Source of the DNA: Deltaproteobacteria bacterium
GTDB taxonomy: Bacteria; JAGRBM01; JAHCIT01
NCBI GenBank assembly: GCA_026129095.1
Contig: JAHCIT010000009.1
Span: forward strand, 62,001 to 126,000
Length of the DNA: 64,000 bases
Reading direction: 5' to 3'
Positions 53,638 through 61,524 of the stretch are shown piece after piece. The translations under genes were made by a program, and so were the position numbers. The notes beneath the pieces are model-generated. The model saw only the letters and a list, made by a program, of their open reading frames with translations, did not search any database and had not been told where the DNA came from. The stretch's first letter is position 1. Each line of letters begins with the position of its first letter.

Positions 53638-56600
53638 ATGGAAGATTACAACTTCAAAACCACCTTGGGTTTCGATATCGGAACGAACTCTGTCGGAAGC
53701 GCATGGGTAGACGTTTCAGGACGCGACATCACCTTTGGAGTCAGTATATTCCCCAAAGGCGTAGAGGAAAGTGAAAGCAAACGAGGAGCGCCAAAAAACC
53801 TGGCTCGCCGATCCAAACGATCTCAACGGCGAATGTTTGATAGGCGAGCAAAAAGGTTACGCCGCTTACGGTCGGTCCTCACAGCGCACGGCCTGCTACC
53901 TTCAGACCCCGAAGAATTCCGGCGCCTGTTCTATCCGACGAGAAAAGAAATAAAACAAACCGGAAAAAAGCAAGACAATCCATGGCTGCTCCGCCGAAAA
54001 GCATTGTCCGAACCGCTTGAACCATACGAACTTGGTAGAGTGCTTCTGCACCTTTCCCAGCAGCGTGGAGCGTTTGGCGTAGATTTTGAAGAAGGTGATA
54101 CCGAATCAGAGAACAGGAAAGAACAGCCCCAGAAGAAGGAAGCTTTGGCACGGACCCAATGCGAACTGAACGGCCGCACTTACGGTCAAATGATGGCCGA
54201 CCTGTTCGATACGGAAAAAGTTCCTCTGAAAGAACAACCACCCGATGGCAAATTCTACCGGAAGCCCATACGCAACAGACGGGGCGCTTACCTGTTTCAT
54301 GCCGACAGAGAGATGATTCGGGATGAATTCCGGCGGATTTGGACAAAACAGAAGTCATTACCTGGGAAACTCACTGGGCTGCTCACCGACGATTTCAGAA
54401 CCATACTTGATAACCCCCAAGGCGATGCGACCTGGCGTCACAAAGGCGAGATATTTGGTCAGCGGCGCACTTACTGGGACACCGGTACGCTCAGCCGGTG
54501 CATACTGGAACCGACCGATTTATGCTGCCCGCTTGGCGACCGCTATGCACAGGAATTTAGGGTGCTTGAAACCGTCAACAGCATCCGTATTGACGACCGT
54601 GCGCCAGGATCACGGCCGTTGACAGACGAAGAACGCGCCGCTCTTATTACCGCATTACGGAAAGAGAGGAATGGCACCGTTGAGCGGGTGAAGAAAGCTC
54701 TCGAAATCGACAAGAAAACCCTCAGAAAGAAGGGGGGCGCTGACGTCTATCGCCTTAACCTGGAAAACGATCCCGACCGAGAGATCAATACCGACTGGTT
54801 TTACCGGGAAATCGTACACGGGGTATTCGGCCATGATTCGATTGAGAATTTGTCCGATGCCGACCGCGTTCGCCGTCTCGATTCCGTCAATAGCGCACTG
54901 CTCAAATACGATCCTGCGTCTGCAGCAGATAGTCATCGCTTATCGGACAAAGCGGAAGCATGGTGGAAGCTGGATTCAAGTCAGATAGAACGGCTGCTCA
55001 CTGCGTGGAAAGAACGCCCGAATCCACAACAACGAATGAGGCTTTCCCGGCGGGCGATTATCAATCTGTTGCCTTATTTGAGGCAAGGCTATTCAGTCAC
55101 AGAGGCCAGGCAACATTTTGCGGAAGACGAACAAAGTGGAGCTTCTCCAGAACAACGCATACGATATGCACATACCGTTACTGAAGCAGTAAAAACGATT
55201 CTTAAAAACTCCGTACCTCCTCAAGACCTTCCCAGGCTTTTCCAGCTACGAACATCCAATAAAGCAACCCGTCGGTATATTGAGAGACGAAATGGAGTTT
55301 TGCCGCCACCACCATTTATCGCCAATCGCGTGGCCCGGAAAGCTGTCTACGAGGTCCGAAGACATCTGATTCATTACTTACGAAAGTTCGGCCAAAAACC
55401 CGATAGAGTGATCGTTGAACTAGCCAGGGATGCTACCCAGCCAGCCAAGCGCCGAGACAAACAGCTCGCAGAAAACCGGCAGAGAGAAAAAGACCGAAAA
55501 ACCATCCTTGAATCATATGGATTATCCGGGAAACAAAAAAATCAGCAAGATAAAGCTGTTGAACGTATTCGCTTGTGGCAGGAACAAAAGGGTATCTGCC
55601 CCTATTCCGGAGAGTGCATTCCACCTCAGATTCTGACCGATAGCAATGCCATGCCTGGTAAACGGATAGAAGTCGACCACATCATTCCTCGAAGCCGTTC
55701 CGGCGTAGACAACAGCTTCAACAATAAGTTGCTATGTTTTGCGGATTCCAACAGGACCAAGGGAGACCGCACTCCGAAAGAGTGGTTAACGGCGGAGCAG
55801 TTCGAACAACTGGAGCAACGACTCCAGCATCTTCCCGGGAAAAATGGTGTTAATCCGGTCAAATGGAAAATCCTGCATAAAGACGCACCAAAATCCGATG
55901 AGGATGGATTTACCAACTCTCAGCTATCCGATACCGCTTATGCCTCTGTGCAAATCTGCGACTATTTACGCAACGCCCTTTACGACGGAGAGATGGATGG
56001 CAGACGCCGCGTGTTTACAACGAAAGGCCGATTTACCGCCATACTTCGTAAGGAGTGGGGCCTGTTTGAAAGTGCTCTTGATGCCGAATGGCATCCGGAG
56101 TTAGCCCAGCCTGCCGCTGAAATAGAGCCCGGAAATGACCGGCCTGTCAGCCGTAAGGATGGAAAGCGCCGATGGGATCACCGCCATCATGCAATAGACG
56201 CCGTCGTAATTGCCATGACCGGCCCTGAGCGAATCCAGGAGCTATCCCGGCGTGCTCAGCAACAAGAATTGCAGAAAAAAGAAAGTGGACTCACACCGAA
56301 ACAGGCGAAACTTGACCCGCCATGGAATAGTTTTAAAGATCAAGTACTTACAAAATTGAAAGGCCACGTAGTTGCGCACCGGCCCACAAAGCGAAAAGTG
56401 GTCGGAGCTCTACATGAAGACAACCCTTTCGGACGGGCGAAATCACCGGTGAACCGCGATACATACCTAAAAGGTCTCTACCAGCAGCGCGTCGGGGTAT
56501 CGAAGATCACGGACAGCAGCTTTGGAGAGATTAGACCGCCTTCCAAGGCAAATGGCGAATGGAGTACAGGAGGCAAACCCGTAATCTTGAATCCCACACT

Positions 56601-57360
56601 CCGAAAACAACTTAAATTACACGGCGCTATAGACAAAAATACAAGGGTGATTTTACAAACTACCGGAATCCCGGTATTCAAATGGACGAGCGCACGGGCG
56701 ATCGGAGACCCTGTCGAGATAAAGTCCCGGAAAGATGGCGTTCAGAGATTTTATCGCCCCGATAATAACCATCATATCGAGATATTAGCGCATAAAGAAT
56801 CCAATGAATGGACTGGAATTTGCTGGAGCATGTTCCATGCTGCGCGCAGAGCAAAACCCCCAAAAATACTTAAACAGTATCGCCTACCATTGGTCATAGG
56901 TCGAAGCCTTGGACAATTAATTGAAAATCGAGATCATCTCTCAGCTTCTCTAGCAACATTGTATGGAGATGAATTAGGTCTGAAATTATTTAGAATATAT
57001 GAATCGCATAATTTTATTTTTTCGGTCAGTTTAGGAGAGATTTTCCGGATGAGGCATAAAAAGACCAATATGCCAGGATTTTTCAAAGTCGTAAAAATCG
57101 AGGACAGAAGCATCACTTTCACCGGCCACTGGGATGCTCGAGGAGCCCCCAGCAAAAAACCTAATGATGGCAAGAAAAACAAACAAAAGACTGGGACAGC
57201 AGGCACTATCGGCACGTCAGAAATGGTAGCGAACCCGCCTCGAGATGAATTCAGCTGCAGTCCTGCACAAATGAAAGATTTAGGTTCTGAACCCGGTATC
57301 GCACCCTACAAGGTAAGAATTAGCCCCCTAGGAGTAATAGAGAAAATCGAACTGGATTGA
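53638..57360 (+). CDS. cas9: Cas9, type II CRISPR RNA-guided endonuclease
   Basis: 1240 residues from ATG 53638. RuvC-I with D13 (LGFDIGTNSVGSAW), Arg-rich bridge helix at 57-78 (RRSKRSQRRMFDRRAKRLRR), RuvC-II with E594 (VIVELARD), HNH with H681 (VDHIIPRSRSG) and N705 (DSNRTKGD), RuvC-III with H851 and D854 (HHAIDAVV). All nuclease residues are intact. The chain is longer than usual II-C enzymes (about 1000-1100), with about 385 residues after RuvC-III. No csn2 or cas4 follows, so II-C is likely. The 3' part is AT-rich (56881-57060 about 36% GC by hand count) unlike neighbours. Cas1 starts 44 bases downstream. Confidence 0.97.
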   Translation: MEDYNFKTTLGFDIGTNSVGSAWVDVSGRDITFGVSIFPKGVEESESKRGAPKNLARRSKRSQRRMFDRRAKRLRRLRSVLTAHGLLPSDPEEFRRLFYPTRKEIKQTGKKQDNPWLLRRKALSEPLEPYELGRVLLHLSQQRGAFGVDFEEGDTESENRKEQPQKKEALARTQCELNGRTYGQMMADLFDTEKVPLKEQPPDGKFYRKPIRNRRGAYLFHADREMIRDEFRRIWTKQKSLPGKLTGLLTDDFRTILDNPQGDATWRHKGEIFGQRRTYWDTGTLSRCILEPTDLCCPLGDRYAQEFRVLETVNSIRIDDRAPGSRPLTDEERAALITALRKERNGTVERVKKALEIDKKTLRKKGGADVYRLNLENDPDREINTDWFYREIVHGVFGHDSIENLSDADRVRRLDSVNSALLKYDPASAADSHRLSDKAEAWWKLDSSQIERLLTAWKERPNPQQRMRLSRRAIINLLPYLRQGYSVTEARQHFAEDEQSGASPEQRIRYAHTVTEAVKTILKNSVPPQDLPRLFQLRTSNKATRRYIERRNGVLPPPPFIANRVARKAVYEVRRHLIHYLRKFGQKPDRVIVELARDATQPAKRRDKQLAENRQREKDRKTILESYGLSGKQKNQQDKAVERIRLWQEQKGICPYSGECIPPQILTDSNAMPGKRIEVDHIIPRSRSGVDNSFNNKLLCFADSNRTKGDRTPKEWLTAEQFEQLEQRLQHLPGKNGVNPVKWKILHKDAPKSDEDGFTNSQLSDTAYASVQICDYLRNALYDGEMDGRRRVFTTKGRFTAILRKEWGLFESALDAEWHPELAQPAAEIEPGNDRPVSRKDGKRRWDHRHHAIDAVVIAMTGPERIQELSRRAQQQELQKKESGLTPKQAKLDPPWNSFKDQVLTKLKGHVVAHRPTKRKVVGALHEDNPFGRAKSPVNRDTYLKGLYQQRVGVSKITDSSFGEIRPPSKANGEWSTGGKPVILNPTLRKQLKLHGAIDKNTRVILQTTGIPVFKWTSARAIGDPVEIKSRKDGVQRFYRPDNNHHIEILAHKESNEWTGICWSMFHAARRAKPPKILKQYRLPLVIGRSLGQLIENRDHLSASLATLYGDELGLKLFRIYESHNFIFSVSLGEIFRMRHKKTNMPGFFKVVKIEDRSITFTGHWDARGAPSKKPNDGKKNKQKTGTAGTIGTSEMVANPPRDEFSCSPAQMKDLGSEPGIAPYKVRISPLGVIEKIELD

Positions 57361-57404
57361 CCTTCCCCCTGAAAACCGATCCAGTTTTTGGGGTGAGGTC
57401 ACCC

Positions 57405-58286
57405 ATGATTAAACGCTGTATCGAAATCTCGGAGAAGCCCGCCTACCTGTCGCTGCGCGACGGGCAGATGATCATCAAACACGGAGACGAAATCCTCTCA
57501 ACCGTTCCCATCGAGGATCTGGGCGTCCTCATCGTGGACAACCCCGGCGTCACCTATTCCCACGGCCTGCTCGGTGCCCTGCTGGAGGCGAACGTGGCCG
57601 TCGTCGTCTGCGGCCGGAACCGCCACCCGGCGGGGCTGCTGCTGCCGGTGGAGGGCCATACGCTCCAGAACCGGGCGGCAGCAGCGCAGGCGGCGGCCAG
57701 CGACAGCCTGCGGAAACGGCTCTGGAGGCAGATCGTGCGGGCCAAGGTGCAGCACCAGGGGCAGGTGGTGGCCGAACAGGGAGCCGAGGCCGGCGCGTTC
57801 ACGGAACTGGCCCGGCAGGTGAAGAATGGCGACCCAGACAACATCGAGGCGCAGGCGGCGCAGCGGTACTGGCCGCTGCTGTTCACTCCCGCCTTCCGGC
57901 GGAGCGACGAATCGCAGTTCATCAACTCGTTTCTCGACTACGGCTACACGGTGCTGCGGGCGGCGGTGGCGCGGGCCATCGCCGGGGCCGGACTGCACCC
58001 CTCGCTGGGGCTCCACCACCGGAACCAGTACAACGCCTTCGCGCTGGCCGATGACCTCATCGAGCCGTTCCGCCCGTTCACCGACCGGGCGGTGATCCGG
58101 CTGGTGAACGGGCAGGCGGACACCCTGGACAAGCGGGCCAAGGCCGAACTCCTCAGCGTGCTGTCGGTTCCGGCTGCCATCCAGAACCGGCGGGTTCCGC
58201 TCATGGTGGCCCTGCATACGACGGCGGCGTCGCTCCGCGAGTGCTACACGGGCGAGCGGGACACCCTGGAGTTTCCGGCGCCATGA
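57405..58286 (+). CDS. cas1: Cas1 integrase
   Basis: 293 residues from ATG 57405 (MIKRCIEISEKPAYLSLRDG, the family start) with GGGGTGAGG 8-9 bases before; an upstream in-frame TTG overlaps cas9's end. Cas1 fold: N-terminal beta domain to about 80, then helices. Catalytic residues are expected as Glu near 145-150 (NIEAQAAQRYW), His in LGLHHRNQYNAFALADDL and Glu/Asp after. Integrates new spacers with Cas2. The cas1-cas2 pair is strongly GC-rich (58081-58140 is 44 of 60 G+C by hand count), like the rest of the window and unlike cas9. Confidence 0.96.
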   Translation: MIKRCIEISEKPAYLSLRDGQMIIKHGDEILSTVPIEDLGVLIVDNPGVTYSHGLLGALLEANVAVVVCGRNRHPAGLLLPVEGHTLQNRAAAAQAAASDSLRKRLWRQIVRAKVQHQGQVVAEQGAEAGAFTELARQVKNGDPDNIEAQAAQRYWPLLFTPAFRRSDESQFINSFLDYGYTVLRAAVARAIAGAGLHPSLGLHHRNQYNAFALADDLIEPFRPFTDRAVIRLVNGQADTLDKRAKAELLSVLSVPAAIQNRRVPLMVALHTTAASLRECYTGERDTLEFPAP

Positions 58287-58618
58287 GCGTCACGTTCGGG
58301 GGGTTCCGGTCCATGTGGCTCGTGTCAATGTTCGATCTGCCCGTGGACACGGCTGAGGCCCGCAAGCAGTACACCCGGTTCCGCAAGGGGCTTCTCAAGG
58401 ACGGCTTTACGATGATGCAGTTCTCGGTGTACATTCGCCACTGCGCGTCGGACGAAAACGCGCAGGTCCACGCCAGGCGGGTGCAGGCGATGCTCCCCCC
58501 GGACGGCGAGGTGAGGCTGCTTCTCATCACCGACAAGCAGTTCGGACGAATGCAGGTTTACTGGGGAAAACGGCGCAGGCCGCCGGAAAACGCCCCGGCC
58601 CAGGTGGAGATGTTCTGA
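58283..58618 (+). CDS. cas2: Cas2 adaptation protein
   Basis: 111 residues from ATG 58283, overlapping cas1 by 4 bases (ATGA); ATG 58313 (MWLVSMFDLPV) is the alternative with the more usual Cas2 start. Ferredoxin-like fold with MFDLPVDTAEARKQY at strand 1 and MMQFSVYIRHC, LLLITDKQFGRMQVYWG later. Forms the Cas1-Cas2 integrase complex. Last protein gene of the locus. Confidence 0.95.
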   Translation: MSVTFGGFRSMWLVSMFDLPVDTAEARKQYTRFRKGLLKDGFTMMQFSVYIRHCASDENAQVHARRVQAMLPPDGEVRLLLITDKQFGRMQVYWGKRRRPPENAPAQVEMF

Positions 58619-58632
58619 TGGCTGGCCCGTAT

Positions 58633-58682
58633 CCCGTAAGCCCCCGAAACCGCTTTCACCGGCGATTTCAGGGGCTTACGGG
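58633..58682 (-). other. 21-bp hairpin between cas2 and the array, fully paired only as minus-strand RNA
   Basis: CCCGTAAGCCCC...GGGGCTTACGGG extends to a 21-bp stem with an 8-base loop. Two positions that would be C-A mismatches on plus-strand RNA become G-U pairs on minus-strand RNA, so selection seems to be on the minus transcript. It lies 6 bases beyond the end of the array in that direction, as expected for a 3' end of the pre-crRNA. No U-run follows, so it may end the transcript with processing or protect it. Confidence 0.7.
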
Positions 58683-58688
58683 AGGGGT

Positions 58689-59052
58689 AGTGTAACTGAC
58701 TGGAGCCTGCCCGCAACTCAAAACCGTATATCCTGTCGATGGTCTGTTCGACCAGTGTAACTGACTGGAGCCTGCCCGCAACTCAAAACCATAGAGCTGG
58801 CGGAAAGCGCATTCTACAGAGTGTAACTGACTGGAGCCTGCCCGCAACTCAAAACTCGCGGTTATAGACGTTGAACCGTTCGCCAGTGTAACTGACTGGA
58901 GCCTGCCCGCAACTCAAAACTCACCGGAGCCCCCGGAGGCATCGGGGCTTAGTGTAACTGACTGGAGCCTGCCCGCAACTCAAAACATCTCAGGGCACGG
59001 TGGCAGCGCCTCGATAAGTGTAACTGACTGGAGCCTGCCCGCAACTCAAAAC
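58689..59052 (-). CRISPR. CRISPR array: 6 identical 36-bp repeats, 5 spacers
   Basis: Repeats at 58689-58724, 58754-58789, 58820-58855, 58885-58920, 58951-58986 and 59017-59052, all identical, beginning AGTGTAACTG and ending GCAACTCAAAAC on the plus strand. Spacers are 29, 30, 29, 30 and 30 bases. On the minus strand the repeat begins GTTTTGAGTTGCGGGC, as in type II repeats, and pairs with the tracrRNA anti-repeat. Each repeat contains TTGCGG, 16 bases, TACACT on that strand, a possible promoter embedded in the repeat as in Neisseria II-C arrays. No degenerate repeat marks either end. Confidence 0.97.
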
Positions 59053-59259
59053 GGAAACAGAGGCTTCGCCCCCGTTTCCGTTTCGAGTGAGGCAGGAAAC
59101 ACTTTAAAAGGCTCGCCTCCCGACACGCCGTTTCTTTGCGGCCGGAGCTCCGCTTGCCGAACCGGCGTTCAGCCGGTTAGGGACCACCTCCGGCCCGAAG
59201 CACCCGCCCCGGCCGGGCGGACGGCGGGACCGGAAAAACACCCTCTTAAAGGAAGCATT
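59053..59259. other. array-flanking gap (possible leader) and promoter zone of the dehydrogenase
   Basis: About 207 bases with no gene. CGGAAAC and GTTTCCG form an inverted repeat adjoining the array (59052-59080). ACTTTAAAAGG (59100) is the only AT-rich spot. If the array runs on the minus strand, this is the upstream (leader) side. GGAA before ATG 59260 is the ribosome site of the next gene. Confidence 0.5.
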
Positions 59260-60147
59260 ATGGAAATCCAGCAGGTCGGAGTCGTGGGTCTCGGAGCGAT
59301 GGGGAGCGGCATCGTCAATGTCGTCTCCAAGGCGGGTATCAGGGTCGTGGCGGTGAAGGCCACTGGCGGCGATACGAGCAAGGCCCGGAAAGATTTCGAG
59401 GCCGGGATCGACAAGGAGGTGAGCCGGGGGAAGCTCGCCATTTACAAGGCCAATGCCGCCAAGAACGGCGTCACCTGGGCGGCCGGGCTGGATGAGCTGA
59501 AGGACTGCGACCTGATCATCGAGTCGATCGTCGAGGAACTGGACAAGAAGAACGACCTGTTCAGCAAGCTGGACAGGATCGTCAAGCCCGAGGGCATCTT
59601 CACGACCAACACGTCCACCATCGGGATCGACCAGATGGCCTCGGCGGTAAAGCGCGCCGACAAGTTCGCCGGGCTCCACTTCTTCAACCCCGCCCCGGTG
59701 ATGGGCCTCGTGGAGGTCATCACGGGATCCAGGACGTCCGGCGACACGAAGAACTCCCTCGTCTCCTTCTGCAAGGACGTGAACAAGTCGCCTGTTCCGC
59801 TCGCCTCGGCGCCGGGTTTCATCGTCAACCGGCTGCTGGTTCCCTACCTCGTGGATTCGATCCGGCTCATGGAGCAGGGCGTGTCGAACCCCGCCGACAT
59901 CGACACGGCGATGAAGCTGGGCTGCAACCACCCGATGGGGCCCTTCGAACTGAGCGACTACATCGGCCTGGATATCGTCAAGCACATGGCCGACATCCTC
60001 CATTCCGAGCTGAAGGAAGAACGCCTGAAGAGCCCGCCGAGCCTGGTGAAGCTGGTGGCAAAGGGCGACCTCGGCCGCAAGAGCGGCAAGGGCTACTACG
60101 ACTATTCGGGCGGCGGCCAGAAGGTGAATCCCGACGCCAAGGCGTAA
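59260..60147 (+). CDS. 3-hydroxyacyl-CoA dehydrogenase (3-hydroxybutyryl-CoA type)
   Basis: 295 residues. NAD-binding GLGAMGSG near the N-terminus, catalytic-region HFFNPAPVMGLVEVI and E-x-x-E-like segment ESIVEELDKKNDLF, then C-terminal domain LLVPYLVDSIRLMEQGV, NHPMGPFELSDYIGLD and GDLGRKSGKGYYDY. Short single-domain length fits 3-hydroxybutyryl-CoA dehydrogenase rather than fused FadB. Oxidises 3-hydroxyacyl-CoA with NAD(P). Followed by an acyl-CoA dehydrogenase and a CoA lyase on the same strand. Confidence 0.95.
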   Translation: MEIQQVGVVGLGAMGSGIVNVVSKAGIRVVAVKATGGDTSKARKDFEAGIDKEVSRGKLAIYKANAAKNGVTWAAGLDELKDCDLIIESIVEELDKKNDLFSKLDRIVKPEGIFTTNTSTIGIDQMASAVKRADKFAGLHFFNPAPVMGLVEVITGSRTSGDTKNSLVSFCKDVNKSPVPLASAPGFIVNRLLVPYLVDSIRLMEQGVSNPADIDTAMKLGCNHPMGPFELSDYIGLDIVKHMADILHSELKEERLKSPPSLVKLVAKGDLGRKSGKGYYDYSGGGQKVNPDAKA

Positions 60148-60297
60148 GGGGCCTTTCGCTGACTCCCGCGTCAACCGGAACGGCCGGCCGGTTTATCTGC
60201 CGGTTGCCTGACTGCGCCAGACGGATTAACTAGCGCCCGCCCGCGGCCTTCCGGTTTCACGCGGAGCCCTCACACCCCAAGGACACAGCCAAGAGAC

Positions 60298-61467
60298 ATG
60301 GCCGGATTTCTGAACGAAGAGCACGAATCACTCCGGGACAGCGTACGCAAGTTCGTCGAGAAGGAGATCGTCCCGATCGCCGACGAACTGGACAACCGGG
60401 CAGCCGAGATCCCGATGGAGGTCATCCGGAAGATGGCCGAACAGGGCTACTTCGGCCTGATCCTGCCCGACAGCTACGGCGGTGCCGGGATGGACCACCT
60501 GTCAATGGCCATCGTGACCGAGGAACTGTCACGCGGCTGGCTGTCGGTGGGTTCGGTAATGACCCGCAATGTGATCGCCGGAACCCTGATCCTGAACGGC
60601 GGCACCGAGGAACAGAAAAAGCGCTGGCTCCCGGGGCTTGCCGACGGATCGCTGCTCAGCGCGGCGGCGTTCACCGAGCCCAATCACGGTTCCGACACGG
60701 CGAGCTTCGAGCTCAAGGCCGAAAAGAAGGGCGATCACTACGTCCTGAACGGCCCCAAGACCTGGTGCACCTTCGCCAACCGGGCGAATGTCATGACCAT
60801 CCTCGCCCGGACGAATCCGGACAAGTCGCTCCGGCACAAGGGACTGTCGATGCTCGTGCTCGAAAAGAAGCCGGGCGATGATTTCATGCCGCCCAAGCTC
60901 ACCGGATCGTACATCCCGGCCATCGGCTACCACGGCCTCAAGTCCTGGTCGCTGAACTTCGAGGATCTGGAGCTTCCGGTCACGAACCTCATAGGCGGCG
61001 AGGAAGGCAAGGGCTTCTACCAGCTCATGACGACCTACGAGTCGGCCCGCATCCAGACGGCGGCCCGCGGCCTTGGCGTCGCGCAGGCGGCCTATGACCA
61101 CGCCCTGCAGTACGCCAGGGAACGCAAGCAGTTCGGAAAATACCTAGCCGAGCACCAGCTCATCCGGCACAAGCTGGCCCACATGGCCACTGATATCGAG
61201 GCCCTGCGCCAGCTCCTCTATTACGCCTGCGCCATGAAGGACCAGGGCAAGCGCTGCGACCTCGAAGCCGGCATGGCGAAGGTCAAGGCCGGGGAAGTGG
61301 CCGAGCACGTGACGAGCGAGGCGATGCAGATTCACGGCGGGTATGGCTACTCGAAGGAGTACCGGGCCCAGCGGTTCTGGCGCGACGGCCGGATCATCAA
61401 GATTTTCGAGGGCACATCGGAAATCCAGGCAGAAGTGATCGCCAAGCGGATCATCGACGGGAAATAG
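60298..61467 (+). CDS. acyl-CoA dehydrogenase
   Basis: 389 residues. Full acyl-CoA dehydrogenase fold: AAAFTEPNHGSDTASFELKA (FAD and substrate loop), TWCTFANRANVMTILARTN, SARIQTAARGLGVAQAAYDHALQYAR and the C-terminal IHGGYGYSKEYRAQRFWRD with the catalytic-type Glu in IFEGTSEIQ. Introduces the 2,3-double bond into an acyl-CoA using FAD, passing electrons to ETF. Chain length not predictable. Same strand as the dehydrogenase upstream, 150 bases apart; followed by a hairpin at 61470. Confidence 0.95.
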   Translation: MAGFLNEEHESLRDSVRKFVEKEIVPIADELDNRAAEIPMEVIRKMAEQGYFGLILPDSYGGAGMDHLSMAIVTEELSRGWLSVGSVMTRNVIAGTLILNGGTEEQKKRWLPGLADGSLLSAAAFTEPNHGSDTASFELKAEKKGDHYVLNGPKTWCTFANRANVMTILARTNPDKSLRHKGLSMLVLEKKPGDDFMPPKLTGSYIPAIGYHGLKSWSLNFEDLELPVTNLIGGEEGKGFYQLMTTYESARIQTAARGLGVAQAAYDHALQYARERKQFGKYLAEHQLIRHKLAHMATDIEALRQLLYYACAMKDQGKRCDLEAGMAKVKAGEVAEHVTSEAMQIHGGYGYSKEYRAQRFWRDGRIIKIFEGTSEIQAEVIAKRIIDGK

Positions 61468-61469
61468 GT

Positions 61470-61490
61470 ACCGTCCCCCCGCGGGACGGT
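61470..61490 (+). other. hairpin between acyl-CoA dehydrogenase and CoA lyase genes
   Basis: ACCGTCCC-cccgc-GGGACGGT, an 8-bp stem 2 bases after the dehydrogenase stop, without a T-run. Likely an mRNA 3'-stabiliser or partial attenuator. Confidence 0.5.
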
Positions 61491-61524
61491 TCATTCACAT
61501 TACGAGAGAAGGAAACAGGGAAAC

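Noticed and set aside
53457-53774. Open frame across the tracrRNA into cas9
   Set aside because: It overlaps a clear RNA gene and the cas9 start; no ribosome site or family.
53638-57360. Possibility of an IscB or TnpB-like ancestor rather than Cas9
   Set aside because: Full RuvC-HNH-RuvC order, bridge helix, cas1-cas2 and array make Cas9 certain.
59104-60174. Long minus-strand open frame opposite the 3-hydroxyacyl-CoA dehydrogenase
   Set aside because: It is a codon-bias shadow: the plus strand encodes an intact, recognisable enzyme with ribosome site.
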